DNA of 64,000 nt from Comamonadaceae bacterium G21597-S1. Its GTDB lineage: Bacteria > Pseudomonadota > Gammaproteobacteria > Burkholderiales > Burkholderiaceae_C. Under the pieces are notes generated by a model. It ran no database searches. It was not told the origin of the DNA and was given only the letters and a program-made list of their open reading frames with translations. Where the stretch lies: positions 740,377-804,376 of the forward strand of contig JAPWHR010000001.1 in the NCBI GenBank assembly GCA_027214345.1, in the 5' to 3' direction. The stretch's first letter is position 1, and each line of letters starts with the position of its first letter. Shown piece by piece: positions 1 to 9,226 of this stretch. The position numbers and the translations under genes were made by a program.

Positions 1-66
1 TGCGCCTTGATCCTATGCCAGACACCATCGGAGCGCCCGGTTTGCCGAGGCCGATCGATCCTGTCC

Positions 67-1308
67 ATGGCCCATAACGCTGATCGTCCCCGCATGCTCA
101 AGGGTGTCACGCTGGCGGCGTGGCTGGTCCTGGTGTGCCTGGGTCCGCTGGCGCTGGTCGCGATCGGCGGCTGGGGCATGGAGCGACCCGCGCCCTGGCT
201 GGTGGTGCTGGGGCTGGCCGGTATTGCCGGCAGCCTGGTCATGGCCTGGATGTCCATGCGCACCGGTCGCTGGCTGGAGCAGACCCCCGACGCCGCCGGC
301 CAGGCCCAGCGACTGCAACAGGAGACCGAGCCCCTGCGCCACCAACTGCGCGCCGCCGAACTGCGGCTGCGCGAGGTGATCGATGCAGTACCCGCCGGCG
401 TGGCCATCTACGACAACCAGGACCGGCTACTGGCGTTCAACCAGGAGGTGGCGCGGCAGTATCCCTACAGCAGCGGGCAGGCGGTGATCGGGGAGACCTA
501 CGAGAACCTGATGCGCCGCGAACTGGCCGAAGGCCGCATCGCCGACGCCGTTGGCCGCGAGGAAGAGTGGCTGGCATTGCGCATGGCCGGACGGGGTGCG
601 CTGGATACGCCGATGTTGCGCCAGTCGGACGACGGCCATTGGGTGCATTTCTACGAGATCCGCACGCCATCGGGTTACCTGGTGATGTCACGGCTGGACA
701 TGACGCCGATGGTGGAAAAAGGCCTGGCGCTGGAACGCGCCAACGAGCAGCTGCTGCGCCTGTCCACCACCGACGGCCTGACCGGCATCGCCAACCGCCG
801 CATGTTCGACCAGACGCTGCAGACCGAATGGCAACGCTGCGCGCGCAGCCGCGCCAGCCTGTCGCTGCTGATGATCGACATCGACCATTTCAAGCACTAC
901 AACGACCACTACGGCCACCAGACCGGCGACGAATGCCTGCGCCAGGTGGCCCGCATCCTGGTGATGTGCGCCAAGCGTTCCGGCGAACTGGTGTCGCGCC
1001 ATGGCGGCGAGGAGTTCGCGATCCTGTTGCCCGGCGCCGATCTCCAGGAAGCGATGGCAATCGCCCAGCGTTGCCTGCAGCAGGTGCACGCGGCGCGCAT
1101 TCCGCACGAGGATTCGCCGGTCGACCCGTCGCTGACGGTCAGCATCGGCGTGGCCAGCATGGTGGCCTCGCCGCGCGAATCCCGCTCCACCTTGCTGCTG
1201 CAGGCGGACAGTGCCTTGTATTGCGCCAAGAAGGCCGGACGCAACCGGGTGGAGTCCTACGACCCGGCGACCGTCAGCGCACTCGCATCCCGGCCTGCGC
1301 CCCTGTGA
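67..1308 (+). CDS. Membrane-anchored PAS-GGDEF diguanylate cyclase
   Basis: Predicted to make cyclic-di-GMP from two GTP at the inner membrane. From the ATG at 67 (413 aa) two hydrophobic segments lie near residues 14-36 and 43-64, then a short heptad-like stretch (75-105), a PAS-like sensor (about 105-215) and a C-terminal GGDEF domain (about 235-400). The signature GGEEF is intact at 313-317 and DIDHFK at 271-276, so catalysis is expected. The inhibitory I-site position reads RSGE rather than RxxD. The frame is open upstream to 7, but the extra 20 residues lack character, so the ATG at 67 is preferred. Its 3' end overlaps the convergent metG end by 35 bp. The input signal is unknown. Confidence 0.9.
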   Translation: MAHNADRPRMLKGVTLAAWLVLVCLGPLALVAIGGWGMERPAPWLVVLGLAGIAGSLVMAWMSMRTGRWLEQTPDAAGQAQRLQQETEPLRHQLRAAELRLREVIDAVPAGVAIYDNQDRLLAFNQEVARQYPYSSGQAVIGETYENLMRRELAEGRIADAVGREEEWLALRMAGRGALDTPMLRQSDDGHWVHFYEIRTPSGYLVMSRLDMTPMVEKGLALERANEQLLRLSTTDGLTGIANRRMFDQTLQTEWQRCARSRASLSLLMIDIDHFKHYNDHYGHQTGDECLRQVARILVMCAKRSGELVSRHGGEEFAILLPGADLQEAMAIAQRCLQQVHAARIPHEDSPVDPSLTVSIGVASMVASPRESRSTLLLQADSALYCAKKAGRNRVESYDPATVSALASRPAPL

Positions 1309-3385
1309 AGGGTTCGAGCACGTAGATGCCCGGCGTGGCATTCTCGTCGGCATGGCTGGCGGCCAGCACCATGCCTTCGCTGACGCCGAACTTCATCTTG
1401 CGCGGCGCCAGGTTGGCCACCATCACGGTCAGCTTGCCGACCAGTTGCTCGGGCTTGTAGACACTGGCGATGCCGGAGAACACGTTGCGCGTCGTGGCTT
1501 CGCCCACATCAAGCGTCAGGCGCAGCAGCTTGGTCGAACCTTCTACCGCCTCGCAGCCGACGATCTTCGCGATGCGCAGGTCGACCTTGGCGAAATCGTC
1601 GATGGTGATGGTCGGTGCGATGGCCTCCCCGCCGGGCAGCGCGGGCGCGGGCGCGGCGGCGGCCGGCAGCTCGAACAAGGCGTCGAGCTGCTTGGCATCG
1701 ACCCGTTGCATCAGGTGCTGGTACGGCGCGATCGCGTGGTCTTCGCCCAGCGGCCGGTCGGCGTCGGACCAGTGCCCGCACGGCGCCTTCAGGAAGGCCT
1801 CGACCTGGGCCGACAGCGCCGGCAGGATCGGCGTCAGGTAGACGGTCAACACGCGAAACGCTTCGAGCGTGGCGCTGCTGACCTGGTGCAGCGTGCGCAT
1901 GTGGGTTGCGGCCGTGTCCGGTTCGGCGGCCGCCTTCTTCGGCAGGCCCCAGGGCTGCTGTTCGTTCCAGTAGCCGTTGACCAGGTCGGCCAGGCGCATG
2001 ACTTCCATCACGGCCTGCAGCGTGTTGCGTTCCTCGTAGCGCTTTTGCAGTTGTTCCGACGAGGCCCGCACCTGCGCCAGCAACTGTGCGTGCACGTCAC
2101 CGGCGGAGTCGCGGGTGAGGCCGGCCAGCCGGCCGTCGAAATGCTTGTGCACGAAACCGGCGGCCCGGCTCGCGATGTTGACGAATTTGCCGATCAGGTC
2201 GCTGTTGACCCGCGCCATGAAGTCCTCGGCGTTGAAGTCCACGTCCTCGTTGCGGCCGTTGAGCTTGGCGGCCAGGTAATACCGCAGCCATTCCGGGTTC
2301 ATGTCCAGGCTCAGGTACTTGAGCGGATCGAGCCCGGTGCCGCGGCTCTTGCTCATCTTCTCGCCGTTGTTCACGGTCAGGAAGCCGTGCACGAAGATGT
2401 TGTCCGGCGTCTTGCGGCCGCTGAAATGCAACGTTGCCGGCCAGAACAGCGTGTGGAAGGTGACGATGTCCTTGCCGATGAAGTGGTACTGCTCCAGCGC
2501 CGGGTCGGCCATGTAGGCCTCGTAGTCCTGGCCGCGCCGCTCGAGCAGGTTCTTCAGCGACGCCAGGTAGCCGATCGGCGCGTCCAGCCAGACGTAGAAA
2601 TACTTGCCCGGCGCATCCGGGATCTCGATGCCGAAATACGGCGCGTCGCGGCTGATGTCCCAGTCGCCCAGGCCTTCGCTGGTGCTGCCGTCCGGGTTCT
2701 TGCGCACGCTGAACCATTCCCTGACCTTGTTGGCCACTTCCGGCTGCAGCCGGCCGTCCTGGGTCCAGCGCTGCAGGAACTCCACGCAGCGCGGGTCCGA
2801 CAGCTTGAAGAAAAAGTGCTCGGAGCTCTTGAGCACGGGCTTGGCGCCGGACAGCGCCGAATACGGCTCGATCAGGTCGGTCGGCGCGTAGACGGCGCCG
2901 CAGACCTCGCAGTTGTCGCCGTACTGGTCCTTGGCGTGGCAACGCGGGCATTCGCCCTTGATGAAACGATCCGGCAGGAACATGTTCTTCTCGGGGTCGA
3001 AGAACTGCTCGATGGTGCGGGTCTCGATCAGCGAACCCTGCGGGTTGTCGCGCAGGTCGCGGTAGATCTGCTGCGCCAGCGCATGGTTCTCGGGCGCATC
3101 GGTCGAGTGCCAGTTGTCGAACGCGATGTGGAAACCGTCCAGGTAGGGCTTGCGTCCGGCTGCGATGTCGGCGACGAACTGCTGCGGCGTCTTGCCGGCC
3201 TTCTCGGCGGCGATCATGATCGGCGCGCCATGCGCGTCGTCGGCGCAGACGAAGTCCACCGCGTTGCCCTGCATGCGCTGGTGCCGCACCCAGATGTCGG
3301 CCTGGATGTACTCCATGATGTGGCCGATGTGGAACTTGCCGTTGGCGTACGGCAGGGCGGTGGTGACGAAGAGTTGGCGTGGCAT
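1274..3385 (-). CDS. metG: Methionyl-tRNA synthetase
   Basis: Charges tRNA-Met with methionine in the cytoplasm. The 703-aa protein has the class I signature HIGH at 19-22, a zinc knuckle with cysteines 146, 149, 159 and 162, and KMSKS at 343-347. The C-terminal 100 or so residues form the EMAP/Trbp111-type tRNA-binding domain, so this is the long dimeric form. The length fits the E. coli type. No clear Shine-Dalgarno precedes the ATG. A GGCCGA/TCGGCC hairpin lies in its leader (3432-3449). The stop codon lies inside the 3' end of the diguanylate cyclase gene, which converges on it. Confidence 0.98.
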   Translation of the reverse strand: MPRQLFVTTALPYANGKFHIGHIMEYIQADIWVRHQRMQGNAVDFVCADDAHGAPIMIAAEKAGKTPQQFVADIAAGRKPYLDGFHIAFDNWHSTDAPENHALAQQIYRDLRDNPQGSLIETRTIEQFFDPEKNMFLPDRFIKGECPRCHAKDQYGDNCEVCGAVYAPTDLIEPYSALSGAKPVLKSSEHFFFKLSDPRCVEFLQRWTQDGRLQPEVANKVREWFSVRKNPDGSTSEGLGDWDISRDAPYFGIEIPDAPGKYFYVWLDAPIGYLASLKNLLERRGQDYEAYMADPALEQYHFIGKDIVTFHTLFWPATLHFSGRKTPDNIFVHGFLTVNNGEKMSKSRGTGLDPLKYLSLDMNPEWLRYYLAAKLNGRNEDVDFNAEDFMARVNSDLIGKFVNIASRAAGFVHKHFDGRLAGLTRDSAGDVHAQLLAQVRASSEQLQKRYEERNTLQAVMEVMRLADLVNGYWNEQQPWGLPKKAAAEPDTAATHMRTLHQVSSATLEAFRVLTVYLTPILPALSAQVEAFLKAPCGHWSDADRPLGEDHAIAPYQHLMQRVDAKQLDALFELPAAAAPAPALPGGEAIAPTITIDDFAKVDLRIAKIVGCEAVEGSTKLLRLTLDVGEATTRNVFSGIASVYKPEQLVGKLTVMVANLAPRKMKFGVSEGMVLAASHADENATPGIYVLEPFTGAQAGMRVR

Positions 3386-3465
3386 CGGGCGGGGCAGGGT
3401 GGAACGAAAGCGGTCGGCGCAAGCCGGGAGCGGCCGATTTTAGTCGGCCACCACGGAGGCGGCGC

Positions 3466-4752
3466 TCAGCGCAGGCGCAGCGGGTCGCGCCGGCGCTCGA
3501 TGCCGCTCGGGCCGCCGGCCGCGGCAAGGCGTGGCTCGACCGGGCAAGGGTCGACCCAGCCGAAGAAACGGGTCACGTCGTTGCGTTGGCGCAGCGTGTC
3601 GGCACGGCCCAGTGCGATCAGTTCCTGCGTGTAGGCGGGCTCGAACAGCAGGTAACTGGCCAGCGCTGCGCCCCGGAAGTCGGACTTGTCGGAGGTCACG
3701 CCGACGCCGCCGAGCAGGGCGCGTACCGGCCGCGGCAGGTCACCGACGTGTTTGGCCGCCACCGCATCGATGCGTTCGGAGGGCGAGATCACCAGCAGCT
3801 CGATCGGTCGCAGGCCGCTGGCCGCGCGGGCCTCGGGCGGCACCAGGCCGATCGTGTGGTTGATGCGCCTGACCCGCTCGACATCCACCGCCAGCGCGTC
3901 CAGGAAGATGTTGGACAAGGTGTGGCCGGCGATCTGGGCCAGCGTCGGATAACTGCTGGGCGGGGCGTTGCGCAGGTCCGGCGGCGGTTCGTGCAGCCGG
4001 CCCGCACCGACCACCAGGATACGGTTCGCGCCCAGGTGGATGGCCGCGGCCACCGGCGCCGACTGGCGCATCGAGCCGTCGCCAAAATATTCGTCGCGCC
4101 CGTCGATCGGCAAGGCCTTGGCCGGGAACACGAACGGAATCGCCGACGACGCCAGCAGGTGCTGGTGCGTGATCTTCTGGCGGATGCCGAAACGTTGCGA
4201 CCGTTTCCACGGGGCGATGCTGTCGGCGCCCTCGAAGAAGGTCACGTGATCGCCCGAGCTGTAGCTCGAGGCGGTCACGGCCAGCGCATGCAGCTGCCCT
4301 TGTGCGATGAACGCGTGCAGGTCATGGAGTGGCACCAGGGTCTGCAGCAGGTCCAGCAGCGGCGCATTGTCCAGCAACGAACGCGGCTTGAGCTTGCGCC
4401 AGCGCGCCAGCACCCAGCCGATCGACATCAGCGTCAGCCAGCTGGCGCCGGTGCGCAACACGCCGATCGAGTCGGCGCGGTAGACCTGGCCGGCATGGAA
4501 GTTCTTCCAGACGTCGACCATGCGGCGCACCGCCCGGTCGAAGTCGTCGGCGCCACCGGCCAGCGCAGCCGCGTTGATGGCGCCGGCCGACGTGCCGGTG
4601 ATGACGGCAAAGGGGTTGGCCTGCGCACCGGCCGTGCATGCGACGCGGATGTCGGCGATCGCTTCGAGCACGCCGATCTGGTAGGCGGCGCGGGCGCCGC
4701 CGCCGGTGAGCAGCAGGCCGGTGACGGGAAGGGCCGGTCGGGCATCGGACAT
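3466..4752 (-). CDS. Patatin-like phospholipase
   Basis: A serine acyl-hydrolase of the patatin (RssA/YlbK-like) family, expected to act on phospholipid or lipid esters. From the ATG at 4752 (428 aa) the oxyanion loop GGGARAAYQ lies at 17-25 and the nucleophile elbow GTSAG at 53-57 (Ser55). The partner aspartate is in a DGS motif in the middle of the protein. No signal peptide is visible, so it is probably cytoplasmic. A start at 4788 is also open, but the family begins just before the GGG loop. It is divergent from mrp. Its substrate cannot be read from the sequence. Confidence 0.88.
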   Translation of the reverse strand: MSDARPALPVTGLLLTGGGARAAYQIGVLEAIADIRVACTAGAQANPFAVITGTSAGAINAAALAGGADDFDRAVRRMVDVWKNFHAGQVYRADSIGVLRTGASWLTLMSIGWVLARWRKLKPRSLLDNAPLLDLLQTLVPLHDLHAFIAQGQLHALAVTASSYSSGDHVTFFEGADSIAPWKRSQRFGIRQKITHQHLLASSAIPFVFPAKALPIDGRDEYFGDGSMRQSAPVAAAIHLGANRILVVGAGRLHEPPPDLRNAPPSSYPTLAQIAGHTLSNIFLDALAVDVERVRRINHTIGLVPPEARAASGLRPIELLVISPSERIDAVAAKHVGDLPRPVRALLGGVGVTSDKSDFRGAALASYLLFEPAYTQELIALGRADTLRQRNDVTRFFGWVDPCPVEPRLAAAGGPSGIERRRDPLRLR

Positions 4753-4877
4753 CGGTGCATTATGGTGGGGAGCGCGCACCCGCTCCATGGCGATTGACCC
4801 TGAACCGGTCGCGCCGCCCGGCGGTTCGCTAGACTAGCGCCTTTGCGCAACGCAACACCATTCACCAGGAGCATCGC

Positions 4878-5969
4878 ATGGCAGTCACGGAACAGGGTTT
4901 GATGGAGGCGCTACGCACCGTCGTGGATCCGAACACCGGAACGGACTTCGTGTCGGCACGCGCCATCCGCAACCTGAGCATCGGTGACGGGGATGTTGCC
5001 TTCGACGTCGAGCTCGGTTACCCGGCCAAGAGCCAGATTCCGGAGTTCCGCAAGGCGCTGGTGGCCGCGGCCCGGACCGTTCCCGGCGTGGGCAACGTGT
5101 CGGTCAACGTCCACAGCAAGATCATCGCCCATGCCGTGCAGCGTGGCGTGCAGCTGATGCCCAATGTCAAGAACATCGTGGCCGTGGCCTCGGGCAAGGG
5201 CGGCGTGGGCAAGAGCACGACGGCGGTCAACCTGGCGTTGGCCCTGGCCGCCGAAGGCGCCTCGGTTGGCATCCTGGACGCCGACATCTACGGCCCCAGC
5301 GTGCCGATGATGCTGGGCATCTCGGGCAAGCCCGAGTCGGACGACGGCAAGACCATGGACCCGCTGGAGAACTACGGCCTGCAGGTGATGTCGATCGGTT
5401 TCCTGGTGGCGCAGGACGAGGCCATGATCTGGCGTGGCCCGATGGCCACGCAGGCGCTCGAGCAACTGCTGCGCCAGACCAACTGGCGCGACCTGGACTA
5501 CCTGATCGTCGACATGCCGCCGGGCACCGGCGACATCCAGCTTACGCTGAGCCAGCGCGTGCCGATGACCGGCGCCGTGATCGTGACCACGCCGCAGGAC
5601 ATCGCACTGCTCGACGCCAAGAAGGGCATCAAGATGTTCCAGAAGGTCGGCGTGCCGATCCTGGGCATCGTCGAGAACATGGCGGTCCATGTCTGCAGCC
5701 AGTGTGGCCATGCCGAACATATCTTCGGCGCCGACGGCGGCAAGAAGATGGCAGCCGAATACGAAATGGACTACCTGGGAGCCTTGCCGCTCGACATGCA
5801 GATCCGCTTGCAGGCCGACAGCGGCAAACCCACGGTCGTGGCGGCGCCGGACAGCGAGGTTGCAACCATCTACCGCGCGGTTGCGCGCCAGGTCGCGGTA
5901 TCCATCGCGGCCAAGAACAAGGACTTCTCGTCCAAGTTCCCGTCGATCAAGATCTCGAAGGACACCTGA
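4878..5969 (+). CDS. apbC: Mrp/ApbC iron-sulfur cluster carrier ATPase
   Basis: A P-loop ATPase that holds and hands over 4Fe-4S clusters to apo-proteins in the cytoplasm. The 363-aa protein has an N-terminal DUF59/MIP18-like domain (1-85), the deviant Walker A GKGGVGKS at 106-113, DADIYGPS near 135-142, and a CxxC cluster ligand pair (Cys274 and Cys277) that bridges the dimer. A good AGGAG lies 8 nt upstream of the ATG. Its position beside two Fe-S-rich formate dehydrogenases may be coincidental, because mrp near metG is common in Burkholderiales. Confidence 0.96.
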   Translation: MAVTEQGLMEALRTVVDPNTGTDFVSARAIRNLSIGDGDVAFDVELGYPAKSQIPEFRKALVAAARTVPGVGNVSVNVHSKIIAHAVQRGVQLMPNVKNIVAVASGKGGVGKSTTAVNLALALAAEGASVGILDADIYGPSVPMMLGISGKPESDDGKTMDPLENYGLQVMSIGFLVAQDEAMIWRGPMATQALEQLLRQTNWRDLDYLIVDMPPGTGDIQLTLSQRVPMTGAVIVTTPQDIALLDAKKGIKMFQKVGVPILGIVENMAVHVCSQCGHAEHIFGADGGKKMAAEYEMDYLGALPLDMQIRLQADSGKPTVVAAPDSEVATIYRAVARQVAVSIAAKNKDFSSKFPSIKISKDT

Positions 5970-6074
5970 CGCCCGGCGTCGGATTGCGGAGCGACTGGCA
6001 ACCCGACTTCCGGCGCCATCGGCTCATGACCCCAACCGCCCTGGCCTGAACGCGCGCCCACTTCGGAGCCCGCC

Positions 6075-7019
6075 ATGAACCTGCTCGGCTCGCTGCGTTA
6101 CCTGGTCGCGCTGGACGAACACAAGCATTTCGGGCGTGCCGCGCAGGCCTGCCACATCACGCAGCCGGCCCTGTCCAACGCCTTGCGCGCGATGGAGAAG
6201 GAGTTCGGCTGCGCCATCGTGTTGCGCGGTCGCACCTATGTCGGACTGACGCCCGAGGGCCAGCGGGTACTGGCCAGTGCACGGCGCATGCTGCACGAGC
6301 GCGAACTGCTGCGCCAGGACCTGGACAGCGGGGTCGACAGCCCGCGCGGTGCGCTGCGCATCGGCTCGATCCCGACGGCGATGCCGATCGCGGCGCGTTT
6401 CGCCGCCCGGCTGCAGGCGCAGTACCCGGGCATCACGCCTGCCGTTTTGTCGCTCAGTTCGCCGGAGATCGAGAGCGGCCTGGAGAACCTGGATCTCGAC
6501 CTCGGCCTGGGTTATACCGACCGCCTGGCCGCGCTGGGGCTGCGACTGCGGGTCCTGCCCCAATACGACGAGCACTATTTCCTGCTGCGCCGCAGCCCGG
6601 TCGCACGGGCCGACGAACTGCCGATCGGGCCGGACATGCGCTGGGCGCAGGCCGCCGAATTGCCGTTGTGCCTGCTGACGCCCGACATGCACAACCGCAC
6701 GCTGGTCGACGCGGCGTTCGCCGCGGCCGGCGTGGCGGTGCGGCCCGTGATGGAGACCAACTCCATCGTCACGCTGGCCCTGAGCGCGGCCAATGGCGAA
6801 GTCTGCAGCGTGATGCCCGGCGCGCTCGTGGCCGCGTTTCGCAACTACCGCAACCTCGAGGCCTTGCCGCTGGTGGATCCCCACGTGCAGACGCCGGTCG
6901 GGTTCATGGTGCAGGCCAGCGACCTGCCCTCGCGCACACTGATCGCCGCCATCGCGATGGCGCAGCAATCGGGTTGGCTGGAACAGGTGGCGGCCAACAG
7001 CGGCCGGCTGGCCACCTGA
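6075..7019 (+). CDS. LysR-family regulator, probable formate dehydrogenase regulator
   Basis: A 314-aa LysR-type transcriptional regulator with an N-terminal winged helix-turn-helix (about residues 1-60, including an ITQPALSNAL recognition region) and a two-lobed periplasmic-binding-protein-like effector domain (about 90-300). It is encoded in the same direction as, and 398 bp upstream of, an NAD-dependent formate dehydrogenase operon. This matches the position of fdsR-type regulators in other Burkholderiales, so control of that operon by formate or a related signal is inferred. GGAG precedes the ATG. The HFGRAA start resembles OxyR, but the OxyR regulatory cysteine region is not recognisable, so it is not called OxyR. 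Confidence 0.88.
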   Translation: MNLLGSLRYLVALDEHKHFGRAAQACHITQPALSNALRAMEKEFGCAIVLRGRTYVGLTPEGQRVLASARRMLHERELLRQDLDSGVDSPRGALRIGSIPTAMPIAARFAARLQAQYPGITPAVLSLSSPEIESGLENLDLDLGLGYTDRLAALGLRLRVLPQYDEHYFLLRRSPVARADELPIGPDMRWAQAAELPLCLLTPDMHNRTLVDAAFAAAGVAVRPVMETNSIVTLALSAANGEVCSVMPGALVAAFRNYRNLEALPLVDPHVQTPVGFMVQASDLPSRTLIAAIAMAQQSGWLEQVAANSGRLAT

Positions 7020-7183
7020 AGCCCGGCGAGTTTCAACGGCCTTGCGCAGGCGACACGACGGCGCCGGCCGCGAAGTCCGCGGCGTCGTCGCAGGGGCGGA
7101 ACACATGGTCGACGCCACGGTCGCGCGATCGTTCGACCCGCATGGCCCGCCCCGGGCAACAGCCGCGGTGGCGATCCGGGCTG

Positions 7184-7219
7184 GATTCAGACCTTGAATC
7201 GCCCGGTGTGCCGATTCAA
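7184..7219. promoter_or_regulatory. Candidate LysR operator: three GATTCA half-sites
   Basis: Three half-sites are clustered: GATTCA at 7184-7189, TTGAATCG at 7194-7201 and CGATTCAA at 7212-7219. The last two form a perfect 8-bp inverted repeat with a 10-nt spacer, and the first two form a tighter inverted repeat. Paired dyads next to a promoter are the usual layout of LysR recognition and activation sites. Assignment to the adjacent LysR protein is inference. Confidence 0.5.
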
Positions 7220-7249
7220 TTGGACCGGGAAGCGACCCCCTGCGATACT
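7220..7249 (+). promoter_or_regulatory. Weak sigma-70-like promoter abutting the LysR dyad
   Basis: TTGGAC (7220-7225) and GATACT (7244-7249) are separated by 18 nt. The match to consensus is poor (3/6 and 4/6), as expected for an activator-dependent promoter. The -35 element directly follows the right arm of the dyad. Confidence 0.3.
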
Positions 7250-7417
7250 GCCAGCCGCGTCGGCTTCCGAGAGCCTGAGGTCGCGTTGGGAATGGCAGCG
7301 TTTTGCCGGCCGTCCATCATGGGCCGCGAGTCGGCGCTGCCCGCCGGGGTGCGGCATGTCCGACCCTGCGCCTTGTTGTTCATCCGCGCCGCCTGCCGGC
7401 CTTTTTTGTGAGACGCC

Positions 7418-9226
7418 ATGAGCCTTGCCGGGTCCCCCCCTTCCGCAACCACCGTGCCCCTGGGCAGCGTGGACGATCTGCGCGCGAAGATGCGGCGCCG
7501 GCGCCAGCTCAAGGGCCGGCAGGTCGACGCACAGGCGCTGGCCGAGGTGCGCGCGCTGATCGGCCTGCCGCCCGACGGCGGCCACCGGCGCGACCTGCTG
7601 ATCGAGTACCTGCACCGGCTCAACGATACCTGGCGCTGCCTGCATGACCGTCATCTCGTGGCCCTGGCCGCCGAGATGCGCGTGGGTATGGCCGAGGTGT
7701 TCGAGGTCGCGACCTTCTATCACCACTTCGAGGTGCTCAAGGGTGACGCAACGGCGCCGGCGTTGACCGTGCGGGTCTGCGACGGCCTGAGCTGCACGTT
7801 GGCCGGCGCGGGCGACCTGCTGACGCGGCTGCCGGCAATCCTGGGGGCCGAGGTGCGCGTAATTCCGGCACCCTGCGTGGGACGCTGCGAGCAGGCGCCG
7901 GTGGCCGTGGTGCACCAGAACCCGATTCCGCATGCCAATGCCGATACCGTCGCGGCCCAGGTGCGCGCAGGCGCGCATCACCACCCGGCGGCCGCCGACA
8001 ACGGCCGCTTCGACGCGCCGGCGCGGGCCGGCTCGGCCATCACCGATGGCACCGTGCATGCCGCCGTGGCTCCGGACTACGTGGGGCTGCAGGCCTACCG
8101 CGACGCGGGCGGTTACCGCTTCGTCGCCGACCTGATGGACGGCCGGCACGAGGCCGAACGCGTGTTGCAGGCGATGGAGAGCTCCGGCCTGCGCGGGCTC
8201 GGCGGCGCCGGATTCCCGGCTGGACGCAAATGGCGCATCGTGCGTGGCCATGGTGGCCCGCGGGTGATGGCGGTCAACATCGACGAAGGCGAACCCGGCA
8301 CGTTCAAGGACCGGACCTATCTCGAGCGCGACCCGCATCGTTTCCTTGAAGGCATGCTGGTGGCGGCCCAGGTCGTCGGCATCGACAGCTGCTACATCTA
8401 CCTGCGCGACGAATACCACGGCTGCCGCGCCATCCTCGAGACCGAGATCGCCAGGCTGCGAGCCGATGCACCGTTTCCGCTGCCCCTGATCGAATTGCGT
8501 CGCGGCGCTGGCGCCTATATCTGTGGCGAGGAGTCGGCGATGATCGAGAGCATCGAAGGCAAGCGCGGCGAGCCGCGCATGCGACCGCCCTATATCGCCG
8601 AGATCGGCCTGTTCGGCCGCCCGACGCTGGAGCAGAACTTCGAGACCCTGTACTGGGTGCGCGACATCGTCGAGAAAGGCCCGCAGTGGTTCTCCGATTA
8701 CGGCCGCAACGGACGCAAGGGGCTGCGCTCGTTCAGCGTCAGCGGCCGGGTCCGTTCGCCGGGGGTCAAGCTGGCGCCGGCTGGCATCAGCGTGCGCGAA
8801 TTGATCGACGAATATTGCGGCGGCATGCCGGACGGCCACGAACTCCATGCCTACCTGCCCGGTGGTGCGTCGGGCGGCATTCTGCCAGCCAGCCTGGCCG
8901 ACGTGCCGCTGGACTTCGACACCTTGCAGCCGCACGGTTGTTTCATCGGTTCGGCGGCGGTGATCGTGCTCAGCCAGCACGACAAGGCCCGTGACGCCGC
9001 CCTGAACATGATGCATTTCTTCGAGCACGAAAGCTGCGGCCAGTGCACGCCGTGCCGCGTCGGAACCGCCAAGGCGGCGCGCCTGATGCAGGCACCCGTG
9101 TGGGACAACGACACGCTGGAAGACCTGAACCAGGTCATGGTGGATGCGTCGATCTGCGGCCTGGGCCAGGCCGCACCCAACCCGGTGCGTTGTGTCCAGA
9201 AATATTTTCCACAGGAGATCCGCTGA
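7418..9226 (+). CDS. NAD-dependent formate dehydrogenase, beta subunit (NuoE-NuoF fusion)
   Basis: Diaphorase subunit that passes electrons from the catalytic alpha subunit to NAD+. The 602-aa protein is a natural fusion. Residues 1-180 are a NuoE-like thioredoxin-fold 2Fe-2S domain with cysteines 121, 126, 153 and 157. The rest is NuoF-like, with an FMN/NADH-binding glycine-rich segment (GLGGAGFPAGRKW near 255) and a C-terminal 4Fe-4S ligand set (ESCGQCTPCRVGT plus a later Cys in ASICGLG). This two-subunit plan resembles FDH1 of Methylobacterium extorquens rather than the FdsGBACD type, where NuoE- and NuoF-like parts are separate. The stop is immediately followed by the alpha ATG, implying translational coupling. 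Predicted soluble in the cytoplasm. Confidence 0.94.
   Translation: MSLAGSPPSATTVPLGSVDDLRAKMRRRRQLKGRQVDAQALAEVRALIGLPPDGGHRRDLLIEYLHRLNDTWRCLHDRHLVALAAEMRVGMAEVFEVATFYHHFEVLKGDATAPALTVRVCDGLSCTLAGAGDLLTRLPAILGAEVRVIPAPCVGRCEQAPVAVVHQNPIPHANADTVAAQVRAGAHHHPAAADNGRFDAPARAGSAITDGTVHAAVAPDYVGLQAYRDAGGYRFVADLMDGRHEAERVLQAMESSGLRGLGGAGFPAGRKWRIVRGHGGPRVMAVNIDEGEPGTFKDRTYLERDPHRFLEGMLVAAQVVGIDSCYIYLRDEYHGCRAILETEIARLRADAPFPLPLIELRRGAGAYICGEESAMIESIEGKRGEPRMRPPYIAEIGLFGRPTLEQNFETLYWVRDIVEKGPQWFSDYGRNGRKGLRSFSVSGRVRSPGVKLAPAGISVRELIDEYCGGMPDGHELHAYLPGGASGGILPASLADVPLDFDTLQPHGCFIGSAAVIVLSQHDKARDAALNMMHFFEHESCGQCTPCRVGTAKAARLMQAPVWDNDTLEDLNQVMVDASICGLGQAAPNPVRCVQKYFPQEIR

Larger units (their letters stand above)
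7020..7417. other. 398-bp control region before the NAD-formate dehydrogenase operon
   Basis: No convincing gene lies here. The region holds three GATTCA-type half-sites (7184-7219, listed separately) and a weak sigma-70-like promoter (7220-7249). It then runs about 170 bp to the beta-subunit ATG, enough for a leader transcript. I found no riboswitch or terminator in it. Confidence 0.6.

Noticed and set aside
3432..3449. GGCCGA/TCGGCC hairpin before metG as a riboswitch or T-box
   Set aside because: It is a lone 6-bp stem without the conserved T-box or S-box elements, so only noted.
6075..7019. Calling the LysR protein OxyR because of its HFGRAA start
   Set aside because: The OxyR peroxide-sensing cysteine region is not recognisable, and the context is formate dehydrogenase.
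7293..7306. Sigma-54-like TGGCAGCGTTTTGC before the NAD-formate dehydrogenase operon
   Set aside because: The GG and GC elements are 9 rather than 10 bp apart, a spacing sigma-54 does not tolerate well.
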